A program made the position numbers and the translations under genes. The notes beneath the pieces are model-generated. The model did no database searches. It saw nothing but the letters and a program-made list of their open reading frames with translations, and was not told the origin of the DNA. This document shows, piece by piece, positions 1 to 7,127 of a stretch of 13,004 nucleotides of DNA (its first letter is position 1; each line of letters opens with the position of its first letter). The stretch comes from Bacteroidales bacterium UBA3868 (GTDB lineage Bacteria; Bacteroidota; Bacteroidia; Bacteroidales; WCHB1-69), in contig DGGS01000121.1 of the NCBI GenBank assembly GCA_002392325.1, positions 1 through 13,004 of the forward strand, written 5' to 3'.

Positions 1-50
1 TGCTCATCATGCCGGTGATGCTGAATTACTAACATTTTTTCATAGAAACA

Positions 51-385
51 CAGGAAGACCGGGTTGTCGCTGCCGCCTTGTGCGGGAGAGGAAAGTCCGG
101 GCAACATAGAGCACCATACTTCCTAACGGGAAGGCGTCGTAAGACGACAGATAGTGCCGCAGAAAATATACCGCCCGCAAGGGTAAGGGTGAAAACGCGA
201 GGTAAGAGCTCACGCCGCCGTCAGTGATGCCGGTGGAGGTAAACCTTATGGGTTGAAAGACCAAATAAACCGAGGCTTGAGGGCTGCTCGTCCAATCTCG
301 GAGGGTAGGTTGATAGAGGCCTGCGGTGACGCAGGTCGTAGATAAATGACAGCCGATTACAGAACCCGGCTTATAGGTTTTCCTG
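51..385 (+). ncRNA. rnpB: RNase P RNA (bacterial class A)
   Basis: This is the catalytic RNA of ribonuclease P, which removes the 5' leader from pre-tRNAs together with the RnpA protein. The 5' conserved core GAGGAAAGTCCGGGC lies at 88-102. The central GGTAAGAGCTCAC lies at 201-213, within a GGGTGAAAACGCGA context. The 3' core, from AGATAAATGACAGCC to AGAACCCGGCTTA, lies at about 339-373. The ends pair as helix P1: CAGGAAGACC (51-60) with GGTTTTCCTG (376-385), allowing one G-U pair. The length of about 335 nt fits the class. I set the ends by P1 pairing, so the mature ends may differ by a few bases. I found no clear TAnnTTTG promoter in the 50 bases upstream. Confidence 0.97.
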
Positions 386-392
386 ATTTTTA

Positions 393-419
393 ACGGACGC
401 ATTCGTGTCCGTTTTTTTA
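393..419 (+). terminator. Rho-independent terminator of rnpB
   Basis: ACGGACGC (393-400) pairs with GTGTCCGT (405-412) around an ATTC loop. The stem is 8 bp with one G-T wobble and is followed by seven T's (412-418). It sits just after RNase P RNA and just before the stop codon of the convergent yraN gene. On the minus strand the hairpin is not followed by a T run, so it probably works mainly for rnpB. Confidence 0.9.
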
Positions 420-420
420 T

Positions 421-789
421 TCACCATCGCGGTTTGAAGGCGTCGGGGATGTGCCTCACCTCCTCCGGTTGCTGGTCGTTAAGGATAACCGAAACGATGT
501 CGAAACGCACCTCCTTTGTGATGCCGAATTTCGTGATGTAAGCCGCCGCCGCGCGGATCAGATTGCGCTGTTTTTGCAGGGTGACGAACTCCTCCGGCTC
601 GCCGAATGTGTTGCTTTTCCGCGTTTTCACCTCCACAATGATCAGGAAATCCTCATTGGAGGCGATGATGTCCACCTCCAGATGACCGATTTGCCAATTG
701 CGTTCTAAAATGGTATAACCATTTGATTGTAAATACTCTACGGCCTTTTCTTCGCCGCGATTGCCTTTGACTAGCTTTTCTGTTTTCAT
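421..789 (-). CDS. yraN: YraN/UPF0102 family nuclease-fold protein
   Basis: The gene encodes a 122-residue protein of the UPF0102 (YraN) family, which has a restriction-endonuclease-like PD-(D/E)XK fold. Its cellular role is not settled. The core motif is visible: G35-x2-E38-x-D40 (GHLEVD), then the second strand with E53-V-K55-T-R (VEVKTR). The N-terminal G-x2-G-E-E-x-A helix (about residues 9-16) and the C-terminal I-x-D-A-F are also typical. The ATG at 789 gives the usual family length. The open frame continues upstream to 1029, but that part is antisense-of-frame within the S41 gene and is not family-like. The stop is 2 nt from the rnpB terminator T run. A TAnnTTTG element lies 30 nt upstream of the start. 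Confidence 0.93.
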   Translation of the reverse strand: MKTEKLVKGNRGEEKAVEYLQSNGYTILERNWQIGHLEVDIIASNEDFLIIVEVKTRKSNTFGEPEEFVTLQKQRNLIRAAAAYITKFGITKEVRFDIVSVILNDQQPEEVRHIPDAFKPRW

Positions 790-818
790 AATTTTTTGTT
801 TTTCGTAGTTTAGGTCTG

Positions 819-826
819 CAAAAGTA
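819..826 (-). promoter_or_regulatory. Putative -7 promoter element for yraN
   Basis: The minus strand reads TACTTTTG, an exact match to the Bacteroidota -7 consensus TAnnTTTG, followed by CAGACC. It ends about 30 nt before the yraN ATG. It lies in the 49-bp gap between the S41 stop and yraN, with its upstream half against the end of the S41 gene. No good TTTG -33 box is seen at the right spacing, so promoter strength is uncertain. yraN may also be read through from the S41 gene. Confidence 0.5.
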
Positions 827-838
827 GCAATTGTTTTC

Positions 839-2554
839 TTATTCCGACAGCCATTCCAGCGCTTTTTCCAACAATTCATCACGACCCTCGCGGATGCCCT
901 TGACGGTGGGCCAGACATAGATATCAGGAATAATACCGACACGCTGCGTCTCCGTGCCATCAGGATAGTAAATGCCGATTCCGGAAAAATAGGAGCAGAC
1001 CCCGCCAGGAAGCCGAATGTCCACCACATTGCCGTCCGCGCCCGCTGTCGTGTTTCCGATGACAGTGCTGTTTGGGAGCGTGCGGTACATCATGGTGCAA
1101 AACTCCGCATGACTCTGAGATTCCTCATTAATGAGGATGGCGATTTTGCCTTGGTACGCCTGCTTCCCTTTTCCGGTGTAAGTGGGTTTTGAGAAGACAA
1201 ATTCACCAGGATTGCTCAAATTCGGACAAGTAGCCTTGAAAAACGGTCTTGATTTGTCAGACAGAACACTGTATAATTTATAGTTGATGGTTTCATTCGG
1301 ATACTCCCTCAAATCCAGAATCAACCCTTTTGTGGTGGGCAAGGTGTCCGCAATGCGTTTTACCCATTCTTCGGTGATGTCATCCATGGAGACATATCCG
1401 ATGCTGTCGTCCAACACTTTGTAGCAGATGCTGTCGGTTTGGAATTTTGGTTCCATCTCTTCAAAGTTATATCGGGTGATAGTGGCCTCTTTTCGGATTC
1501 CATCCGATACAAAAGAGATGTTGGCGGTGGGCTTGTCGCCGCTACAGATATCCCACAATAATTGCCGGAGTTTTACGCGGTGGTTGGATGCCGCATAATA
1601 TGGTGCCAAGCTGTCAACCCGATACGAAACAGGTTTCCCATCTATGTGGGTGATGATATCCCCGATATGCGGTCCGGCACTGTCGATTTTATCTGTATCC
1701 CAATAATCGGAAACCACCAAGGTGTCGTTCTTCAAGAAACTCACTCTGAACGGGGTGCGGTAGTAGTCCAACGATTGGGTAGATTTCATGGACCAAACCG
1801 CCCCGTGGGTGTCGTCAATTTGGGCAATCAGGCGTCTTACGGCTCTCCAATAGGATTTTTTGTCCTCGGCTGAGATAAAAGAGCCGATATGATTCTTCAA
1901 CACCGTGTTCCAGTCGGCATCCATCAAATGTCGGTACGGGAAGAAATAATACACCATATTCCAATAACGGAACAAAGCTAAAAGCCGGAAACCTGCGTCA
2001 GGGCACTCCATCTCAACATAGTCGTTCTCGTTTTTGAATTTCGCCACTTTCAGCCAAGGAGACTCGTAGGTTACATAGTAGTAACCGTTGTTGCGGTTCT
2101 GATAGATATTCATCAGCGTTTTGTAGAGCTTTGGCGACAGAGTTTCCGGATTAATCCATGCCAAGTCTGGCTTCAGGAAAGCATTGGAGTCAACGGGAGT
2201 TACATTTTTGTTGACAGGAATCTTCCCATAATGTAGAATCCATTTGGCCAGATATGCGTCGCGCTGCTTATTGTCTGTAACCTGCAGGTAACCGGGTAAC
2301 ATCCTGAAGAGTTCGTGATCCCAGTTGTATGCGCCTTTGGAGATGGATGGGTGGTGATATTTGAGGAACCCCCAAACGCGCCCTAAAAGCTCCAGGTTGT
2401 CCACGAGTTGTGGCGTCATTTCAGGAAATACTAAGCAAGAGCCGTGTTCAAAAGTCGTGTCTTGGAGTTTATTGGTCTTGTTGGATGGTGTTTGTGCGAA
2501 AGAGAGGATCACGCTGAAAACGAGAAGGATGGTGAAGATGATATGTTTTTTCAT
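839..2554 (-). CDS. Secreted S41 family (C-terminal processing-like) serine peptidase
   Basis: The 571-residue protein has an N-terminal signal peptide (MKKHIIFTILLVFSVILSFA, cleavage near A20/Q21), so it should be exported to the periplasm or beyond. Residues 45-265 form the N-terminal region seen in Bacteroidota S41 peptidases, including an aromatic stretch around 189-207 (FRYWNMVYYFFPYR) and a DDTHG motif at 247-251. Residues 270-365 contain a PDZ-like segment (GDIITHIDGKPV, 298-309). The C-terminal catalytic part starts near 380. It has LILDLREYPN (411-420), the probable nucleophile S481 in ESQSHAEF with E484, and a T-A-G-A-D-G turn at 503-508. The start at 2554 is chosen because it begins exactly at the signal peptide; the longer frame to 2629 adds unlikely residues. 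The substrate is unknown. Confidence 0.9.
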   Translation of the reverse strand: MKKHIIFTILLVFSVILSFAQTPSNKTNKLQDTTFEHGSCLVFPEMTPQLVDNLELLGRVWGFLKYHHPSISKGAYNWDHELFRMLPGYLQVTDNKQRDAYLAKWILHYGKIPVNKNVTPVDSNAFLKPDLAWINPETLSPKLYKTLMNIYQNRNNGYYYVTYESPWLKVAKFKNENDYVEMECPDAGFRLLALFRYWNMVYYFFPYRHLMDADWNTVLKNHIGSFISAEDKKSYWRAVRRLIAQIDDTHGAVWSMKSTQSLDYYRTPFRVSFLKNDTLVVSDYWDTDKIDSAGPHIGDIITHIDGKPVSYRVDSLAPYYAASNHRVKLRQLLWDICSGDKPTANISFVSDGIRKEATITRYNFEEMEPKFQTDSICYKVLDDSIGYVSMDDITEEWVKRIADTLPTTKGLILDLREYPNETINYKLYSVLSDKSRPFFKATCPNLSNPGEFVFSKPTYTGKGKQAYQGKIAILINEESQSHAEFCTMMYRTLPNSTVIGNTTAGADGNVVDIRLPGGVCSYFSGIGIYYPDGTETQRVGIIPDIYVWPTVKGIREGRDELLEKALEWLSE

Positions 2555-2572
2555 AATAGTGTTTGATTTTAT

Positions 2573-2629
2573 CGGCAAATTTTTGTTGTATCGACGGCAA
2601 AAGTGTTGTTTTTTTGCCGATAACGGCAA
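2573..2629 (-). promoter_or_regulatory. Promoter region of the S41 gene with repeated CGGCAA motifs
   Basis: CGGCAA occurs on the plus strand at 2573-2578, 2595-2600 and 2624-2629. An inverted copy TTGCCG at 2614-2619 forms a perfect 6-bp hairpin around ATAA with the last of these. On the minus strand TTG (2629-2627), a 21-bp spacer and CACTTTTG (2605-2598) resemble a -33/-7 promoter with one mismatch (first base C instead of T). The hairpin has no T run on either strand, so it is not a classic terminator. Its role as an operator is inference. Confidence 0.4.
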
Positions 2630-2635
2630 GGATTA

Positions 2636-2983
2636 TCATTTCCGTTTCTTTGTGTATTTCGCTTTCACAATCTCATACGAGTTCCGCGCCAGCTCTTTAA
2701 GTAGCCCTGTATTAATGATTTGCAGGTTGATGCCGACCCAGTATTTTGGGTTGAAGTGGTTGTCGGGGGACTCCACTCCGTCGGCGGTGTCGAGCAGTTC
2801 GCCAATGCGTTCTGTTTGGCACTTCACCACCACGGTGAGTTCGTTGAGGTCACAGTAGCAGAAGGTGTGGCCGCTGACATAAAACACCAATACGGAATCG
2901 CCGCCGGGCATCTTTGCGAAGGGCAGTTTCTCCTCCACCTCGCCTAACGAGAGGCAATATTCACGGAATTCTTCAATGTTCAT
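2636..2983 (-). CDS. MmcQ/YjbR family protein
   Basis: This 115-residue protein belongs to the MmcQ/YjbR family (CyaY-like fold), often labelled DNA-binding, though its biochemical role is not established. Family features include an early CLSLGEVEEKLPF segment (10-22) and a central VLVFYVSGHTFCYCDLNE region (about 32-49). They continue with the VVVKC strand (51-55), NPKYWVGINL (78-87) and a C-terminal NSYEIVKAKYTKK helix (101-113). The length is normal for the family. The ATG at 2983 starts the conserved N-terminus. It lies between the M28 and S41 genes on the same strand, with gaps of 89 and 81 bp, so it could be a separate transcription unit or part of a loose operon. Confidence 0.88.
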   Translation of the reverse strand: MNIEEFREYCLSLGEVEEKLPFAKMPGGDSVLVFYVSGHTFCYCDLNELTVVVKCQTERIGELLDTADGVESPDNHFNPKYWVGINLQIINTGLLKELARNSYEIVKAKYTKKRK

Positions 2984-3072
2984 CCTACTTATTGTTTTTG
3001 TTGAATCACGAGGAACTTTTCCTCTCCAATGAGTGCAATCGGTGGAAATTATAATAGTCTGCGCCGATAAAA

Positions 3073-4305
3073 CTATCTTTTCACCAATTTTGTTGTTTCC
3101 ATTCCCTTAACCGTTTGAAGCCGGCACAAATACACGCCTGCCGGGAAACGGGCCATGTCGAGTTCCTCAATATGAAGACCTGCCGACTGATTAGAAAAAT
3201 CTTGCTGCATCACAACCCGTCCCATCATATCCATAATCGTGATGGCAATGGGAGACGCCTCTGTCAACTGATAACGCACTACAGCTTTTTCGCTCACCGG
3301 ATTGGGATAAACCCGCATGGTTGCAATGTGTGGCTGTTCTTCCACGCCTACACCATCGTCCAGTCCCGCATACTCGGCCAGCATGGCCAGATTATACCGT
3401 GCCACATCGGCATGATAGGCGTAATTGTTGGAGTCGGCCACATCATGGTCGGTGTGGTAAGAGGTGGAAAAGGTGTATTCTATGGCAAAGACCGCTCGGA
3501 ATCCATTTTGGTAATAGGCGTAGCTGTCGCTGGCACGGGCGTTGTTGTTCTCACTTGAGGAGGGAATATAGGGGTCGATATCCGTGTATTGTGCGCAGAT
3601 GTCGGCGGCACGGCTCACCACATCCAGCGAGTTATCATACCAATGCAGCATCAGTCGCCAGTTTTCATCAGGCTGGTAACTTACCATATCATTGTTGATC
3701 ATGACGGCAATATTCTCACCTGTTTCCTGTCGTTTTTGAGCATCATAATAACCGCCGAACAATCCGAGTTCCTCACCGTCAAAGGCCATGAAGTGTATAT
3801 CTCTGTTGAAACGGAGATTGTTCTCATGGCAGATGCGCGCCATTTCCAGCATTACGGCGACCCCGGAGGCATTGTCGTCAGCGCCTGGCGCCATCTCAAG
3901 CAATTGCCAAGTCTGATGGTCGTATGAAATGGCATCCAAATGGGCACCTATCAGCACCAACGAATCATCTTTGGCATTGACAGCGGGCAAAACACCCCTT
4001 ACATTGTAGAAATCCTGATCATACGCCCCCACAAGCCAGTTCTGTCCTGCTTGGTGGAATGTGTCAATCTTCGCTGTTATGCCATAGTTGTTGAGACGGT
4101 TTGCGATATATTCCGCCACTGCTTGGTTACCGCCCGGGCGCAGGGCAAACCGGCTTTGGAAGTTTTGGAGGTCGGTGACCGTCTGTAGGAGGCTGTCTGC
4201 GTTGATTTGCGGCAATAACGATTCCAGACTCGTACTTTTTTGGGCCATTAGGGAACCTATCCACAGGGTGCTTGAAATCAACAACAGGGAAAAAATCTTT
4301 TTCAT
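3073..4305 (-). CDS. Secreted M28 family zinc metallopeptidase with T9SS type A sorting domain
   Basis: The 410-residue protein begins with a signal peptide (residues 1-22, ending SLMAQ). The M28 catalytic domain spans about 35-315. Likely di-zinc ligands and catalytic residues are H122 and D124 (GAHLDA), D143/D144 (PGADDNASG), the E178-E179 pair (FDGEELG; general base plus ligand), D206 (NNDMVS) and H284 (SYHTDHD). After a short linker, residues 330-410 form a C-terminal T9SS sorting domain: YPNP at 333-336, an AGVYLCRL segment at 389-396 and a basic end (KLVKR). The protein is therefore expected to cross the outer membrane through the type IX secretion system, with the C-terminal domain removed. 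The start at 4305 fits the signal peptide; the frame seven codons longer is less likely. Exact peptide specificity cannot be read from sequence. Confidence 0.94.
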   Translation of the reverse strand: MKKIFSLLLISSTLWIGSLMAQKSTSLESLLPQINADSLLQTVTDLQNFQSRFALRPGGNQAVAEYIANRLNNYGITAKIDTFHQAGQNWLVGAYDQDFYNVRGVLPAVNAKDDSLVLIGAHLDAISYDHQTWQLLEMAPGADDNASGVAVMLEMARICHENNLRFNRDIHFMAFDGEELGLFGGYYDAQKRQETGENIAVMINNDMVSYQPDENWRLMLHWYDNSLDVVSRAADICAQYTDIDPYIPSSSENNNARASDSYAYYQNGFRAVFAIEYTFSTSYHTDHDVADSNNYAYHADVARYNLAMLAEYAGLDDGVGVEEQPHIATMRVYPNPVSEKAVVRYQLTEASPIAITIMDMMGRVVMQQDFSNQSAGLHIEELDMARFPAGVYLCRLQTVKGMETTKLVKR

Positions 4306-4344
4306 ATTATTCAGGATAATTGCCATTATTCATTAGTTTGGCGA

Positions 4345-4352
4345 CAAAAATA
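4345..4352 (-). promoter_or_regulatory. Putative -7 promoter element for the M28 peptidase gene
   Basis: The minus strand reads TATTTTTG, matching TAnnTTTG. It ends about 39 nt upstream of the ATG at 4305. No strong TTTG -33 box is seen at the usual spacing. Confidence 0.55.
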
Positions 4353-4417
4353 GGATATTTTCTGTTATCTCATCATTTTGTGAATACTTATTTGGATTTT
4401 TTATTCTTCCACTCTTT

Positions 4418-4443
4418 TTTTCAGTTATTTTTGCAACTGAAAA
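4418..4443 (+). promoter_or_regulatory. -7 promoter element inside a 9-bp perfect inverted repeat, upstream of DUF2851
   Basis: The -7 element TATTTTTG (4426-4433) matches TAnnTTTG and lies 39 nt before the DUF2851 ATG. It is enclosed by TTTTCAGTT (4418-4426) and AACTGAAAA (4435-4443), a perfect 9-bp inverted repeat with an 8-nt centre. A second, overlapping pairing is possible between CAACT (4434-4438) and AGTTG (4446-4450). No gene ends here, because both flanking genes read outward, so a terminator role is unlikely. Binding by a dimeric regulator is plausible but inferred. Confidence 0.55.
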
Positions 4444-4472
4444 CAAGTTGTAGGTGAAAACAATTTATTCTT

Positions 4473-5768
4473 ATGATGACAGAAGCATTTCTACACTATT
4501 TGTGGAAGCACAGATTATTTGATTTTATGAATTTGAAAACAACGGCCGGTGAGTCGCTGCAAATCATTTTTCCTGGTTATCATAATACCGACGCGGGTCC
4601 TGATTTCCGGCAGGCCATTGTGCGGATTGGTGCGATGAAATGGGCGGGTGATGTGGAAATCCATATCCGCAGTTCCGATTGGTACAGGCACCACCATCAG
4701 GCGGATGAGAAATACTTGTCGGTGGCCTTGCATGTGGTGTATGAGCACGATTGTGAGGTGGAACGCAAAGACGGGGAATACTTTCCCACTTTGGAATTGA
4801 AGGACTACATCCCTTTGGAAATGTTCACCCAATACCAGCATTTGGTTTCTTCGCCGCTGCAATTGCCTTGTTTCTCGTATCTTACGGATATGGAGCTGAT
4901 TCACTTCCGTTCTCTGATGTCGTCGATGGTGATGGAGCGCATGTTGCGCAAGCAGGAGGATGTGCTCCGTATGCTGGGGGAGTGCGGAGGCGACTGGAAG
5001 GAGACGCTATTCCGCCTTCTGGCTGCTGGTTTCGGATTCAAGACCAATGTGCCTGCTTTTGAGCTGTTGGCTAAAAGTCTGCCGCTGAAGGTGTTGGCCA
5101 AGCATGCGGACTCGGAAGCGCAGACCGCCGCGCTTATCTTCGGTCAGGCGGGGATGTTGGAACGCGCTGAGGTGGACGACTATTACGATTCGCTGAAATA
5201 TGAGTACGAATACTTGCGCTATAAATATCAACTGGTGCCTATCGGGGAGCATCATTGGAATTTATTGCGGCTTCGTCCGCCCAACTTTCCGTGTGTGCGT
5301 TTGGCGCAATTCGCCGCCTTGATGCACGCTTCACCCGATCTGATGGCTTTTTTTCTCAATTCCTCGTCAGTTTCCTCGTTGAAAAGGGTGTTTTCCGTGA
5401 ACGCTAACCCTTATTGGGAAACGCATTATCATTTCGGGAAAAGCACTATTTTGAAGCATAGTGCCATATTGGGTGATATGGCTATCAATCTATTGATTAT
5501 CAATACGGTGATACCATTCCTGTTTGCCCATCACCGTTTCTTTGGCAATGAAAACCTGTTGGAGCAGACGCTGGCATTGCTGGAGGAACTGCCTTTTGAG
5601 AACAACAAGCGGACAAGGGATTATGCTCATACGCCTTTTCCCCGGCAGAATGCCATGGATTCGCAGGCGTTGTTGGAATTGTCGCAGTATTATTGTTCGC
5701 CCAAACGGTGTCTGGAGTGCGCCATCGGGGAGAGGATTGTGCGGAATATACGATCCGATTCAAGTTGA
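4473..5768 (+). CDS. DUF2851 family protein of unknown function
   Basis: This 431-residue protein matches the DUF2851 family as known from Bacteroidota; no function is established. The conserved N-terminal block includes FLHYLWKHRLFD (6-17), an FPGYHNTDAGPDF run (33-45) and GDVEIHIRSSDW (59-70), followed by H73-H74-H75 and LHVVYEHD (86-93). The acidic and histidine residues D40/D44, E62, H64 and D69 look like a possible metal site. The C-terminus has a cysteine pattern: YCSPKRCLECAIG at about 410-422. There is no signal peptide or obvious membrane segment, so it is probably cytosolic. Two ATG codons in tandem (4473, 4476) can serve as start; I used the first. It converges with murC, with 12 bp between their stop codons. 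Confidence 0.87.
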   Translation: MMTEAFLHYLWKHRLFDFMNLKTTAGESLQIIFPGYHNTDAGPDFRQAIVRIGAMKWAGDVEIHIRSSDWYRHHHQADEKYLSVALHVVYEHDCEVERKDGEYFPTLELKDYIPLEMFTQYQHLVSSPLQLPCFSYLTDMELIHFRSLMSSMVMERMLRKQEDVLRMLGECGGDWKETLFRLLAAGFGFKTNVPAFELLAKSLPLKVLAKHADSEAQTAALIFGQAGMLERAEVDDYYDSLKYEYEYLRYKYQLVPIGEHHWNLLRLRPPNFPCVRLAQFAALMHASPDLMAFFLNSSSVSSLKRVFSVNANPYWETHYHFGKSTILKHSAILGDMAINLLIINTVIPFLFAHHRFFGNENLLEQTLALLEELPFENNKRTRDYAHTPFPRQNAMDSQALLELSQYYCSPKRCLECAIGERIVRNIRSDSS

Positions 5769-5780
5769 TGAACAGCAGCG

Positions 5781-7127
5781 CTACAGTTGCCCGATTTTCT
5801 CCACGAACCGGTCAATGTCGCCTGCCCCTATGGTGAGCAGCACTTCGGGTTTGTGTGCTTGCAGGTAGGGGAGGAGTTCTTCTTTGCCGAGAACCCGTTT
5901 GTTGGGATTGTCTATGAGCGAGAGCAGGTATTCGGAGGTGATGCCGGGGATGGGTTGCTCACGCGCTGGGTAGATGGGCAGCAGAATCACTTCGTCTAAC
6001 TGCGACAGCACTTCCGCAAACTGGTTGGCAAAGTCGCGGGTGCGACTGTACAGGTGCGGTTGGAAGATGCCACAGATGTGTTTCTCAGGATATATCTTGC
6101 GCACAGCGGAGATAAAGGAGTGCATCTCTTCGGGGTGGTGCGCGTAGTCGTCGATGTAAATGAAGTCCTCGCGGTCCACAATGTAGTCGAAGCGGCGTTT
6201 CACGCCGGCGAAGGTGCGGAGTTTGTCGGCAATCAGAATGGGAGTTGCGGGTTTCACGGCCGGGTGCTCCGATTTGAACAGCTCGAGCAGGGCGGCTACG
6301 GCGGCCGTGGCGTTGAGCACATTATAGAGCCCGTTGGCACGGAGTTGCAGCTGCGGCATGACTCCATCGGGAGTGCGCAGGTCAAAGGTGGCGCAGTTGG
6401 GGGCTAAATGTATGTTTTCTGCCTGATAATCAGTGTTTTTGCAAATGCCATAAATCAGTTTGTGCGGGTGCTCGATCTGGTCGGCGATGGACTCTTCTAC
6501 CAGCACGGTTTTCGATTGAGTGGCATATTGTTGGAAGGCGGCCACCAGATTGTCGCGCGTTCCGTAGATGTCCAGATGGTCGGCATCCATGGAAGTGATG
6601 ATGGCTACGGTGGGGTGCAGGGTGAGGAAGGAGCGGTCGTACTCGTCGGCTTCCGCCACAGCGGCCGCGGGGTTGGCGCCGAGCACCAGGTTGTCGTGGA
6701 AATTCTTGGCAATGCCGCCGATGAAGCCGGCGATGCTGACCTCCGGAGCGAGCAGGTGTGCCACCATCGAGGTGGTGGTGGTCTTGCCGTGCGTGCCTGC
6801 CACAGCTACCGCCGGCAGTTGCTCGGTAATGTGCCCCAGCACTTGCGAACGCTTGTACAAAGGGATGTTATTTTCTGTAAAATATTGGAATTCAGCGTTT
6901 GTCCGTGGAACTGCGGGCGTGTAAACGGCAAAGCCAATGTCGTGTGGTATCTTGTCCGGATTGTCGTCAAAGTGAATGACAGCTCCCTTTTGGGTAAGCA
7001 TATCTGTGATGGGCGAGGGGGTGAGGTCATAACCATAGACCTCGTCGCCTTCGGCCAGGAAATACTGTGCCAGCGCGCTCATGCCGATGCCGCCGATGCC
7101 GAGAAAATAGAGTTTTTTATTTGTCAT
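5781..7127 (-). CDS. murC: UDP-N-acetylmuramate--L-alanine ligase
   Basis: MurC adds L-alanine to UDP-MurNAc using ATP, the first amino acid step of peptidoglycan stem peptide synthesis in the cytosol. The 448-residue protein has all three Mur ligase parts. The N-terminal UDP-binding part has GIGGIGMSALA (10-20). The ATP-binding domain has the P-loop AGTHGKTTTT (110-119), EADEYDRSFL (159-168) and NVLNATAA (269-276). The C-terminal domain has FAGVKRRF (306-313), DDYAHHP (326-332) and the QPHLYSRT stretch (356-363). Length and motifs are normal. The start codon lies within the last codons of the upstream PorE-like gene (11-bp overlap in another frame), which suggests translational coupling. It is not in a dcw-type cell-wall cluster here. 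Confidence 0.97.
   Translation of the reverse strand: MTNKKLYFLGIGGIGMSALAQYFLAEGDEVYGYDLTPSPITDMLTQKGAVIHFDDNPDKIPHDIGFAVYTPAVPRTNAEFQYFTENNIPLYKRSQVLGHITEQLPAVAVAGTHGKTTTTSMVAHLLAPEVSIAGFIGGIAKNFHDNLVLGANPAAAVAEADEYDRSFLTLHPTVAIITSMDADHLDIYGTRDNLVAAFQQYATQSKTVLVEESIADQIEHPHKLIYGICKNTDYQAENIHLAPNCATFDLRTPDGVMPQLQLRANGLYNVLNATAAVAALLELFKSEHPAVKPATPILIADKLRTFAGVKRRFDYIVDREDFIYIDDYAHHPEEMHSFISAVRKIYPEKHICGIFQPHLYSRTRDFANQFAEVLSQLDEVILLPIYPAREQPIPGITSEYLLSLIDNPNKRVLGKEELLPYLQAHKPEVLLTIGAGDIDRFVEKIGQL

Noticed and set aside
3..32. Possible 3' end of an upstream plus-strand gene (ending at TAA 30-32)
   Set aside because: Only nine codons are visible, so it cannot be told from a chance open frame.
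421..1029. Longer 202-codon version of yraN
   Set aside because: The first 80 codons overlap the S41 coding region in another frame and are not family-like. The ATG at 789 gives the normal YraN length.
2614..2629. Hairpin TTGCCG-ATAA-CGGCAA as a terminator of the MmcQ/YjbR gene
   Set aside because: On the minus strand the stem is followed by A's, not T's, so it lacks the U tract of an intrinsic terminator. It is reported as part of a promoter region instead.
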